Positions 1-5,298 are shown, counted from the first letter of the stretch. The stretch: 5,774 nt of DNA from an uncultured Eubacteriales bacterium (GCA_900557655.1 USTX01000048.1:1-5774), one strand, 5' to 3'. Numbers and translations: made by a program. The notes: generated by a model from the sequence alone, not told the origin.

Positions 1-62
1 CCAGCCATGCCAAGGCATGTGGTAGAGTCAACTCCACCGCTTGATAATACCAATGCTCTCAT
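1..62 (-). CDS. queC: 7-cyano-7-deazaguanine synthase QueC, N-terminal fragment
   Basis: Only the first 20 codons lie in the window; the gene continues past the left edge. The peptide begins MRALVLSSGGVDSTTCLGMA. Its SGGVDST stretch (residues 8-14) is the pyrophosphate-binding PP-loop of the adenine-nucleotide alpha-hydrolase superfamily, and a short strand leading straight into this loop is typical of QueC. QueC is a cytosolic enzyme that uses ATP and ammonia to turn 7-carboxy-7-deazaguanine into preQ0. The start is the ATG at 60-62, preceded by AAAGGAG at 68-74 with good spacing. It begins 13 bp after the folE stop, so it is the third gene of the queE-folE-queC operon. Other PP-loop enzymes (for example TilS, ThiI, GuaA) share the motif, so the assignment rests partly on the neighbours. 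Confidence 0.85.
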   Translation of the reverse strand, partial: MRALVLSSGGVDSTTCLGMA

Positions 63-75
63 AATTTCTCCTTTC

Positions 76-678
76 TTAATCTGCAGGTCTGTTATTAATT
101 CCCATAAGGAATTTCATCTGAAGTAGTTTATCCTTTGAAAATTCGCCTCTGAATGTTGTGGTAATAGTCTTACTGTTATTCTTTTTTATACCTCTTGCTG
201 TCATGCAGCTGTGACAGCCTTCAATATACACGGCAATGTCTTCCGACTCCGTTACCGTTTCCATAATTTCTGCTATGTCACTGCCAATCTTTTCCTGCAG
301 CTGCAGACGTTTACCCACCATATCGGCAATTCTTGCGATTTTGCTTAAACCAATTACTTTACCGTTGGGAATATATGCTACGGAAACTTTCACATCATAC
401 ATGAGGGCAAGATGATGTTCACAATAGCTGAAAATATCAATATCTTTTACTAATACCATATCTTTACTGTCGGTTATGGTATCAAGTCCCTGTTCAAAAG
501 TCTTATTAAACATTTCTGCGATTTCTTTGTTGGAATAATTCATCCCCTCAAAGACCTCTTCATACATCTTTGCCACTCTTTCGGGTGTGTCCTTAAGGCC
601 CTCCCTGTCCGGATCATCACCTAATGCAATAAGTATTCCTCTTATATGCTCTTTAATTGCTTCTCTATCAATAGCCAT
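76..678 (-). CDS. folE: GTP cyclohydrolase I (FolE, type IA)
   Basis: This 200-residue protein hydrolyses GTP to 7,8-dihydroneopterin triphosphate, the first step of both folate and 7-deazaguanine synthesis. It is a zinc-dependent cytosolic enzyme of the T-fold superfamily. Visible family marks are the N-terminal helical part with [14 protein letters not shown] (residues 30-43), the zinc-site CEHH at 86-89 (Cys86, His89), [20 protein letters not shown] (101-120), and [13 protein letters not shown] (154-166) with the catalytic-type His156 and the third zinc ligand Cys158. Length matches the family. After CEHH the sequence is LALMYD rather than the LPF-type run seen in many homologues; I regard this as a lineage variant because all key residues are present. 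The ATG at 676-678 has AGAGG upstream and lies 17 bp after the queE stop. Placement between queE and queC suggests its product feeds preQ0 synthesis at least in part. Glutamine codons are all CAG (4 of 4) and arginine is mostly AGA, unlike the genes further right. Confidence 0.95.
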   Translation of the reverse strand: MAIDREAIKEHIRGILIALGDDPDREGLKDTPERVAKMYEEVFEGMNYSNKEIAEMFNKTFEQGLDTITDSKDMVLVKDIDIFSYCEHHLALMYDVKVSVAYIPNGKVIGLSKIARIADMVGKRLQLQEKIGSDIAEIMETVTESEDIAVYIEGCHSCMTARGIKKNNSKTITTTFRGEFSKDKLLQMKFLMGINNRPAD

Positions 679-695
679 TTCTGCCTCTTTTCCTG

Positions 696-1364
696 TTACA
701 CGCCTTTTTTATCCGGATCCCAGATAAATTTATGGAGCTGCAGCTGTAACCTAACTTTATTCATTTTTCTTTCTTTCATAAATTCTACTATGTCAGCAGG
801 ATCTATATTCCCGAAAACAGGACTTATATATACTTTTGTTCTTTTGCAAAGGTCATATTTTTGTATGATTTCTTCTGCTTTTTCCAAATCCTTAATGCTT
901 CCCGATACAAATTTGACGGTGTCAATGTTCCTTAATATTTCAAAATTTCCAAGGCACATCTGCTCCTCCATCCTGCTTGTTGGAAGTTTATAATCCATGG
1001 TAAAACTTATATTTTTGCACACCGGCAGGTAAGGTTTCAGATCCACGCTTCCATTTGTCTCAATTTCGACGGATAATTCCCTATCGTTATCAAGCAGTCC
1101 CAACAATATTGCCATATCCTTACGGAACAACGGTTCTCCTCCTGTAATAGTTACATTACGGATTCCTGATTTTTTAATAAGGCCGTATATTTCATTTTCA
1201 TCCATGATTTCAAAGGATGCATCTCCTTTATTTGCCCATTTGGTATCACAATAAGAGCAGTCAAGGTTACAGCCTTTAAGTCTTAAAAAAAATGCAAGTT
1301 CACCTGCTTTTCTTCCTTCGCCATTAATACTTACAAATGTTTCAACAACTTTATATTCCGCCAT
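696..1364 (-). CDS. queE: 7-carboxy-7-deazaguanine synthase QueE (radical SAM)
   Basis: QueE contracts the ring of 6-carboxy-tetrahydropterin to give 7-carboxy-7-deazaguanine, using S-adenosylmethionine and a [4Fe-4S] cluster. The 222-residue protein has the cluster motif CNLDCSYC (Cys32, Cys36, Cys39) directly followed by DTKW, the substrate-side [10 protein letters not shown] near the N-terminus (8-17), the SAM-binding TGGEP (74-78), ETNGS (102-106), and the [11 protein letters not shown] tail (207-217) typical of the family. I chose the ATG at 1362-1364 because GGAG lies just upstream at 1371-1374. The reading frame stays open to an ATG at 1415, but the extra 17 residues are not family-like and that ATG lacks a good ribosome site. 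It is the first gene of the operon, with folE 17 bp downstream. Its leader can form a structure that covers the ribosome site. QueD, which makes its substrate, is not in the window. Confidence 0.93.
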   Translation of the reverse strand: MAEYKVVETFVSINGEGRKAGELAFFLRLKGCNLDCSYCDTKWANKGDASFEIMDENEIYGLIKKSGIRNVTITGGEPLFRKDMAILLGLLDNDRELSVEIETNGSVDLKPYLPVCKNISFTMDYKLPTSRMEEQMCLGNFEILRNIDTVKFVSGSIKDLEKAEEIIQKYDLCKRTKVYISPVFGNIDPADIVEFMKERKMNKVRLQLQLHKFIWDPDKKGV

Positions 1365-1370
1365 ATCATT

Positions 1371-1413
1371 CTCCGTATACGGCACAGTTGTTTGGTGTCT
1401 CATATACGGACAC
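1371..1413 (-). promoter_or_regulatory. Candidate structured queE leader covering the ribosome binding site
   Basis: Read on the minus strand, TCCGTATA (1403-1410) is perfectly complementary to TATACGGA (1372-1379), and the latter includes the GGA of the queE Shine-Dalgarno site. Separately, GTGTC (1409-1413) can pair with GACAC (1395-1399), leaving a 9-base loop whose CGTATA can then pair with TATACG (1374-1379). That would be an H-type pseudoknot. The two pairings are seen directly; that they control translation is inference. The loop and tail do not fit the consensus I know for preQ1-I or preQ1-II riboswitches, so I do not name a class. Confidence 0.35.
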
Positions 1414-1415
1414 AC

Positions 1416-1421
1416 ATTTTA
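1416..1421 (-). promoter_or_regulatory. Weak candidate -10 box for the queE operon
   Basis: The minus strand reads TAAAAT here, one mismatch from TATAAT, about 50 bases before the queE start. No convincing -35 element lies 16-18 bases further upstream. If used, transcription would start close to the first arm of the leader structure. Alternatively the promoter, or further operon genes, may lie upstream on the true chromosome if the sequence is joined near here. Confidence 0.2.
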
Positions 1422-1460
1422 CCTGATAACCTTTTTTACTTATTCTGTCATAAAAATATT

Positions 1461-1488
1461 TTGAAAAATTTTTAAATTGTTGTAAACT
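1461..1488 (+). promoter_or_regulatory. Candidate glpK promoter
   Basis: TTGAAA (1461-1466) is followed after 16 bases by TAAACT (1483-1488), matching the vegetative -35/-10 pattern with two mismatches in the -10 box. It would give a leader of only about 14 bases before the glpK ATG. The spacer contains AAATTTTTAAAT (1466-1477), a 12-mer that also occurs twice before the downstream hydrolase gene. The AT-rich context makes chance matches likely. Confidence 0.4.
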
Positions 1489-1508
1489 ATTAAAAAAGGG
1501 AGAACAAA

Positions 1509-2975
1509 ATGAAATACATTATAGGTATCGATGAGGGCACAACAAGTGCGCGTGCCGTTTTGTTTAATGTGCGCACTAACAAGATTGAAAAAATAAGCCG
1601 CGGCGCGTTTAAGCAATATTTCCCTAACGACGGCTGGGTTGAGCATAACGCCGAAGAAATCTGGAAAATCGTCAAATCTGCGCTTGAAGAAATTACGGCG
1701 GGCATAAACCAAGAAGACATTTTTGGTATCGGCATCACCAACCAGCGTGAAAGTGTTGTGGCGTTTAGCAGAAAGACAGGCAAGGCGCTGGCTCCGTCCA
1801 TTTGTTGGCAATGCAGACGCACGGCGGACTATTGCAAAAAACTTAAAGCCTCGCCTCTTGCCAAGGTAATCAAAGCAAAAACCGGCCTTATGCCTGACAG
1901 TTATTTTAGCGCAAGCAAGATTCGCTGGCTTTTAAAAAACAATGACGCGGTTAAGGCCGCGCTTAAATCGGGCGACCTGTTAGTAGGCACAATTGAAAGT
2001 TTTTTAACCTATAAACTAACGGGGGGCAAGGCGCACGTAACGGATATGACCAACGCAAGCCGCACCCAACTGTTTAACCTAAACACTCTTGATTGGGACG
2101 ATGAGCTTTTAACGCTTTTTGGGGTGCCACGCCATATTTTACCTAAGATTGTGTCTAACAGCGAGGTTGTTGGCACCGCTAAAATTGGCAAATTAAAAGT
2201 GCCTATCGCGGGGCTTATTGGTGACCAACAATCAAGCCTATTCGGGCAAGGCTGCACAGAATTTGGCAGTATTAAAAACACCTATGGTACGGGCTCTTTT
2301 ATGCTTATAAACACCGGCAGAAAGCCCGCGCAAAGCGACCAACTTTTATCTACCGTGGCATTTAATATCGGCGGAAAAGTTTGTTACGCGCTTGAGGGCA
2401 GTGTGTATAACTGCGGCACTATTATTGACTGGGCAACGCATGAAATTGGCCTGTTTGACTCCCCCCAAGAGATGGACAAATTGGCCTCAAAACTTGACAG
2501 CAACGGCGGCGTTTATATGGTGCCCGCGTTTACGGGGATGGGGTGCCCATATTGGAATATGGACGCAAATGGGATAATCACTGGCCTTACCCGCGCAACT
2601 GAAAAGGCGCACATCGCCCGCGCGATTTTTGAGGGCATCGCCTACTCAGTTTATGACGTTTTAAAGGTGCTAACCGACGAGTGTCACACCCGTGCAAAGG
2701 TCATTCGTGTTGATGGCGGCGTAACTAAAAACAACTTTTTGATGCAGTTTCAAAGCGATTTAACTGGCGCGCAAATCGATGTGTGTGACAGTGAAAGTAC
2801 GGTGCTTGGCGCTATATTTATGGCTGGGCTGGCAACGGGCGCATTCACGGGGCTTGACGATATTGCCAAAAGGATTCAAGTGTTTAAAATCTATACGCCA
2901 CAATCAAACCGCACAGACATAAGGCGCAACCTTGACGGCTGGCACGCCGCAGTAAAACAATGCCTGAATAAATAG
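1509..2975 (+). CDS. glpK: Glycerol kinase (FGGY family)
   Basis: The 488-residue protein phosphorylates glycerol to sn-glycerol-3-phosphate with ATP, in the cytosol. Both actin-like FGGY domains are complete. Seen in order: phosphate-loop IDEGTTSARAV (7-17; most homologues have Gln rather than Glu at position 9), ITNQRE (76-81) with glycerol-binding Arg80-Glu81, WQCRRT (100-105), SYFSASKIRW (131-140) with Tyr132, TDMTNASRT (178-186), GDQQSSLFGQ (238-247) with catalytic-type Asp239, KNTYGTG (256-262), FTGMGCPYW (341-349) and RVDGG (400-404). These residues favour glycerol over other sugars handled by the family. The start has AGGGAG upstream with suitable spacing. The loop that carries the HPr-phosphorylated histidine in many Bacillota enzymes is shorter here and lacks histidine (about residues 218-232). 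Codon use differs from queE/folE: 15 of 17 glutamines are CAA and glycine is mainly GGC. A lipase-like gene follows on the same strand, a likely source of glycerol. I see no glpF or glpD in the window. Confidence 0.95.
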   Translation: MKYIIGIDEGTTSARAVLFNVRTNKIEKISRGAFKQYFPNDGWVEHNAEEIWKIVKSALEEITAGINQEDIFGIGITNQRESVVAFSRKTGKALAPSICWQCRRTADYCKKLKASPLAKVIKAKTGLMPDSYFSASKIRWLLKNNDAVKAALKSGDLLVGTIESFLTYKLTGGKAHVTDMTNASRTQLFNLNTLDWDDELLTLFGVPRHILPKIVSNSEVVGTAKIGKLKVPIAGLIGDQQSSLFGQGCTEFGSIKNTYGTGSFMLINTGRKPAQSDQLLSTVAFNIGGKVCYALEGSVYNCGTIIDWATHEIGLFDSPQEMDKLASKLDSNGGVYMVPAFTGMGCPYWNMDANGIITGLTRATEKAHIARAIFEGIAYSVYDVLKVLTDECHTRAKVIRVDGGVTKNNFLMQFQSDLTGAQIDVCDSESTVLGAIFMAGLATGAFTGLDDIAKRIQVFKIYTPQSNRTDIRRNLDGWHAAVKQCLNK

Positions 2976-2986
2976 CGCATTGTTTT
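2954..2986 (+). terminator. Hairpin spanning the glpK stop codon, possible weak terminator
   Basis: AAAACAATGC (2954-2963) and GCATTGTTTT (2977-2986) are perfect 10-bp inverted arms around a 13-base loop containing the TAG stop (2973-2975). The A-rich 5' arm and T-rich 3' end resemble an intrinsic terminator, but the GC core is weak and no long T run follows the stem. It may reduce transcription into the next gene or protect the mRNA end. Confidence 0.35.
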
Positions 2987-3045
2987 GCAAAGTATTGATT
3001 TGTTACAGCAAATGACACGCACATACAGTCCACTAATACCATCTT

Positions 3046-3084
3046 CTAAATTTTTAAATCAAATTTTACTAAATTTTTAAATCA
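3046..3084 (+). repeat. Direct repeat pair upstream of the hydrolase gene
   Basis: The 16-mer CTAAATTTTTAAATCA occurs exactly at 3046-3061 and 3069-3084, separated by 7 bases (period 23). The repeats lie 38-76 bases before the hydrolase ATG, where an operator could sit. The core AAATTTTTAAAT also occurs before glpK at 1466-1477. I found no convincing -35/-10 pair in this 146-bp gap, so the hydrolase may instead be read through from glpK. Confidence 0.6.
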
Positions 3085-3121
3085 CAATTTACATAAATTA
3101 ATTTATAACAAGGAGAACAAA

Positions 3122-4024
3122 ATGGAAGAAATCAAATTTAAGTCTTTTGACGGTACCGAGTTGGTTTGTCATCTGTGGGGCGACACAACCGAACCCAAGG
3201 CGGTGGTGCAAATTATTCACGGTATGAGTGAGCATTCGCTAAGATACGCGCCGCTTGCCGAGTTTCTTAACAAACACGGCTATATCGTTTTTGCTGATGA
3301 CCACCGTGCGCACGGCCTAACTGCGGGCAGCCCTGAGCGCGTTGGCAAATACAATCAAAAAAGCAATCTGTATCTTGACACCGTGCGTGACGAAATTGAA
3401 ATTAGTAAATTTTTGAAAGAAAAATATCCGTCGCTGCCGCTATTTATTTATGGCCACAGTTACGGGTCGCTTATCACGCAAAAATACATTCAAGACTGCT
3501 CTCTTTACAGCAAGGCGATTATCTGCGGCACCAGTTATATGAACCGCCCGCTTAACAAGTTCGCCAAAATCGTTGCGGGCATAACCAAAACATTTAAGGG
3601 CAACGACGCGCCCGCCAAACTCATTGAAAAATTGAGTTTTAAACAGTATAACAAGGGGCTTGCGTCTGACGAATACTGGATTTCGCATGACAAAGACGTG
3701 GTTGCTGCCTACCGTGCGGACGCATTTTGCAGCGTGCCATTTTCGGCCAAATTCTATTATGACCTGATGAGCGCTTCAACCAAGATTTACAAAAAGAAAG
3801 ACCTCTCTCGTATTGACAAAAACAAGCCGCTTATGCTTATCGCGGGGCTTGAAGACCGCTTTTCAAACAACGGCGAAATGGTCAAAAAGTTATATAAAAT
3901 CTATAAAAACCTTGGCCTTAACGTCAGCCTAAAACTATATCCGTCTATGCGCCACGAAGTCCATAACGAAATTGGACGCGACAAGGTTTATGCGGACGTC
4001 TTAAATTTTTATGACGCCGACTAA
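3122..4024 (+). CDS. Alpha/beta hydrolase, monoacylglycerol lipase / lysophospholipase-like
   Basis: This 300-residue serine hydrolase belongs to the Hydrolase_4 (S33-like, PldB-type) group of alpha/beta hydrolases. The likely reaction is hydrolysis of an ester in a monoacylglycerol or lysophospholipid; the substrate cannot be read from sequence. Visible features are the oxyanion-strand HGMSEH (33-38), DDHRAHGLTAGS (59-70), the nucleophile elbow GHSYG (111-115, Ser113), the lid-region SHDKDVVAAYRADAFC (188-203), an acid in GLEDRF (Asp245) and the catalytic histidine in MRHEVHNE (His278). The triad is complete and length is normal. No signal peptide or membrane segment is seen, so it should be cytosolic. 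The ATG is preceded by AAGGAG, and the last 13 bases up to the ATG are identical to those at glpK. Lying downstream of glycerol kinase, it could supply glycerol from acylglycerols; this is inference. Codon use matches glpK (4 of 5 Gln are CAA). Confidence 0.85.
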   Translation: MEEIKFKSFDGTELVCHLWGDTTEPKAVVQIIHGMSEHSLRYAPLAEFLNKHGYIVFADDHRAHGLTAGSPERVGKYNQKSNLYLDTVRDEIEISKFLKEKYPSLPLFIYGHSYGSLITQKYIQDCSLYSKAIICGTSYMNRPLNKFAKIVAGITKTFKGNDAPAKLIEKLSFKQYNKGLASDEYWISHDKDVVAAYRADAFCSVPFSAKFYYDLMSASTKIYKKKDLSRIDKNKPLMLIAGLEDRFSNNGEMVKKLYKIYKNLGLNVSLKLYPSMRHEVHNEIGRDKVYADVLNFYDAD

Positions 4025-4065
4025 TTACATATTAAAACATATATAATTCAAACGAACCCCGCTTA

Positions 4066-4099
4066 AAACTTATATAACGCTAAACTTATATAACACTAA
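4066..4099 (+). repeat. Two-copy 16-bp tandem repeat
   Basis: The unit AAACTTATATAACGCT, starting at 4066, is repeated from 4082 as AAACTTATATAACACT with one change (G to A), and AA follows the second copy as well. This gives matching 18-base stretches at 4066-4083 and 4082-4099. It lies 42 bases after the hydrolase stop. Function is unknown; replication slippage is the simplest origin. Confidence 0.6.
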
Positions 4100-4333
4100 C
4101 TAATAAGCAAAACTAATAAAATAAATAATGTTTTAATAATTATTAATCTGAAAATTAATGATAATTAATAAATTATTAATATTAATTTAAATACGTACAA
4201 AATTGACTGCAAAATAATTAATATTAAATAAAAACCATACAAAAAATTAATAATAAAATAATATAATTAAAAATTTTAATAGTGCTGTTAATCTCAGTTT
4301 TTTAAGGGATTGCTGCATTTTAAATAATAAAAC

Positions 4334-4363
4334 AAGACGGCTTTTTCGCCGCCTTTTTATTTT
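4334..4363. terminator. Bidirectional intrinsic terminator
   Basis: AAGACGGC (4334-4341), a 6-base loop and GCCGCCTT (4348-4355) form a hairpin followed on the plus strand by TTTTTATTTT. On the plus strand the stem has one A-C mismatch; on the minus strand the same position is a G-U pair, followed by GTTTTATTATTT. It can therefore end both the hydrolase transcript (+) and the membrane-protein transcript (-), which converge here. Confidence 0.8.
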
Positions 4364-4457
4364 GAATTAATAATAATTTTATCTAAAATTAATTACTAAC
4401 ATTTTTAACGTCAAATTGTTAAAAATTAACATATTAAATGAATTAAAATATTAAAAA

Positions 4458-4877
4458 CTATCTTAAAATAATTGTTGAACTGGTTGGACAAATCTCGTCA
4501 CCATCGGCCAAAACAATTTCTTGACCGTGATGATATTCTTTAACAAAATTACCGATACGGATATTAAAATTTTCTTCATTTTCATAGGCCGAAAGCACGG
4601 TATATTTACCGGGTTTAACTGCGCTTTTTTTGCCAACCAAAACCATTTTGCGCGGCTGCAACAAAATATCCTCGCGCACGTAAGACACCTTTAAATCGCC
4701 CTCCGCCGTTTCAATATTTTCATTCGGCGTGTATCTAACCCCGTCTTTTTCGACTGTTTTTTCTGCCACTCTTGGCTTATTTTTTTTGCCCTTAGTTGCA
4801 CTTACGATAGTAAGCACGGTAGCCCCTATCACCAAAAAAGCAAAAACGCCTAACAAAATATACTGCAAAACGTCCAT
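4458..4877 (-). CDS. Small single-pass membrane protein of unknown function
   Basis: I do not recognise the family. The 139-residue product begins with a hydrophobic helix (about 3-26), followed by a basic stretch KGKKNKPR (29-36) that predicts an inside-positive C-terminus, so the rest should face the cytoplasm. Residues 40-70 are a charged linker. Residues 71-139 look like a compact beta-rich domain, with VKPGKYTVL (87-95), FNIRIGNFVKEY (104-115), HGQEIVLADGDEI (117-129) and a hydrophobic end STIILR. The start is the ATG at 4875-4877, placed by GGAGG just upstream (4883-4887); a TTG four codons earlier is less likely because it would overlap that ribosome site. It is transcribed alone toward the hydrolase gene and ends before the shared terminator. 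It could be a small regulatory or scaffold protein, but nothing in the sequence decides this. Confidence 0.75.
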   Translation of the reverse strand: MDVLQYILLGVFAFLVIGATVLTIVSATKGKKNKPRVAEKTVEKDGVRYTPNENIETAEGDLKVSYVREDILLQPRKMVLVGKKSAVKPGKYTVLSAYENEENFNIRIGNFVKEYHHGQEIVLADGDEICPTSSTIILR

Positions 4878-4905
4878 AACTTCCTCCAACCCTTAATTAA
4901 ATATT

Positions 4906-4934
4906 ATTTTATCACATTTTTTCGATTATATCAA
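4906..4934 (-). promoter_or_regulatory. Promoter for the small membrane protein gene
   Basis: On the minus strand TTGATA (4929-4934) is followed after 17 bases by TAAAAT (4906-4911), each one mismatch from consensus, with TGA directly before the -10 box as in extended -10 promoters. Transcription would start about 22 bases before the ATG, leaving room for the GGAGG ribosome site. Confidence 0.65.
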
Positions 4935-4940
4935 CTTTTT

Positions 4941-5024
4941 AACCAACTTTTTTGCAGCGCTTACCCATTAAGTTAGTTTTTTTATAACGCCTAACTATTT
5001 TTTGTCGTTCTGAACAAGTTGGTT
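4941..5024. repeat. Nested inverted repeats in intergenic DNA
   Basis: AACCAACTT (4941-4949) is the exact reverse complement of AAGTTGGTT (5016-5024). Inside it AGTTAG (4971-4976) is the reverse complement of CTAACT (4991-4996). The region is upstream of the membrane-protein promoter and downstream of the tRNA terminator, so it is not obviously transcribed. It could be a protein-binding region, an unrecognised RNA, or chance. Confidence 0.3.
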
Positions 5025-5096
5025 TCCCGTATTATTGTCCTCTACCCCGCCACAGTTTTATACCTTTGCCTACCATTAAAGATAAAAATTTGCAAC

Positions 5097-5121
5097 AAAA
5101 AATCACTCAAACGAGTGACTT
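5097..5121 (-). terminator. Intrinsic terminator of the tRNA operon
   Basis: On the minus strand TCACTC (5113-5118), loop GTTT and GAGTGA (5103-5108) form a perfect 6-bp stem, extended by A-T pairs, followed by a run of six T (5097-5102). It begins only a few bases after the tRNA-Glu CCA end. Confidence 0.85.
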
Positions 5122-5123
5122 AA

Positions 5124-5198
5124 TGGTGACCCCAAGCAGAGTTGAACTGCTCACTTCGCCGTGAAAGGGCGATGTCTTAACCGATTGACCATGGGGCC
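5124..5198 (-). tRNA. tRNA-Glu (anticodon TTC)
   Basis: The 75-base minus-strand sequence folds as a full cloverleaf. The acceptor stem is GGCCCCA with TGGGGTC (one G-U pair at position 2), the anticodon stem TCGCC/GGCGA encloses loop CTTTCAC with anticodon TTC, and the T arm AGCAG-TTCAACT-CTGCT is perfect. The discriminator is A and CCA is encoded (5124-5126). It lies five bases after tRNA-Met in the same transcript and is followed by a terminator. Confidence 0.97.
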
Positions 5199-5203
5199 AA
5201 ATA

Positions 5204-5280
5204 TGGTAGCGGTTGACGGGCTTGAACCATCGACCTACCGGGTATGAACCGGTCGCTCTAGCCAACTGAGCTAAACCGCC
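5204..5280 (-). tRNA. Elongator tRNA-Met (anticodon CAT)
   Basis: The 77-base minus-strand sequence forms a cloverleaf with acceptor GGCGGTT/AACCGCT, D arm AGCTCAGTTGGCTAGAGC, anticodon stem ACCGG/CCGGT around TTCATAC (anticodon CAT), and T arm GATGG-TTCAAGC-CCGTC. CCA is encoded (5204-5206). Position 1 is G and can pair with U72, and the anticodon stem lacks the initiator's three consecutive G-C pairs, so it is elongator rather than initiator tRNA-Met. Overall it closely resembles Bacillota elongator tRNA-Met; the tRNA-Ile2 (lysidine) alternative is less likely. It is the first gene of a two-tRNA operon. Confidence 0.93.
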
Positions 5281-5298
5281 ATATATAAACGCTCATTT

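Larger units (their letters stand above)
4025..4457. other. Long, very AT-rich intergenic region between convergent genes
   Basis: I find no gene in these 433 bases: the stretch is almost entirely A and T with frequent stops in every frame. It holds a two-copy 16-bp tandem repeat, many TAATTAATA-type runs, the shared terminator at 4334-4363, and an AT-only inverted repeat, ATTTTTAAC (4401-4409) with GTTAAAAAT (4418-4426). No RNA gene is recognisable. Confidence 0.7.

Noticed and set aside
646..993. Plus-strand open frame of 115 codons opposite queE/folE
   Set aside because: It lies antisense to two well-supported genes, has no ribosome site and gives a low-complexity Ser/Phe/Leu-rich product; it is a shadow frame.
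1371..1413. Canonical preQ1-I or preQ1-II riboswitch before queE
   Set aside because: The pseudoknot-like layout is suggestive, but loop and tail bases do not fit the consensus I know, so I report only an unclassified candidate structure.
1365..1415. Longer QueE start at the upstream ATG (1415), adding 17 residues
   Set aside because: The extra residues are not family-like, and the ATG at 1364 has GGAG at the right distance. The upstream bases are better explained as leader.
1440..2281. Three minus-strand open frames opposite glpK (1440-1811, 1490-1822, 2009-2281)
   Set aside because: glpK is unambiguous across this region; the antisense products match no family pattern and lack proper start sites.
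2392..2577. Plus-strand 61-codon frame within glpK
   Set aside because: It is an out-of-frame overlap of a conserved glpK segment with no ribosome site or recognisable product.
3046..3084. CRISPR-like array
   Set aside because: Only two short AT-rich repeats with a 7-base gap and no cas genes; far too small and irregular for an array.
3440..3688. Minus-strand 82-codon frame within the hydrolase gene
   Set aside because: Antisense to a gene with a complete catalytic triad; no independent support.
4878..4889. TTG start four codons upstream for the membrane protein
   Set aside because: The GGAGG ribosome site lies inside those codons and is spaced for the ATG at 4875-4877.
5204..5280. Initiator tRNA or tRNA-Ile2 reading of the CAT-anticodon tRNA
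   Set aside because: Position 1 can pair with position 72, and the anticodon stem lacks three consecutive G-C pairs, so it is not an initiator. The overall sequence resembles Bacillota elongator tRNA-Met more than tRNA-Ile2.
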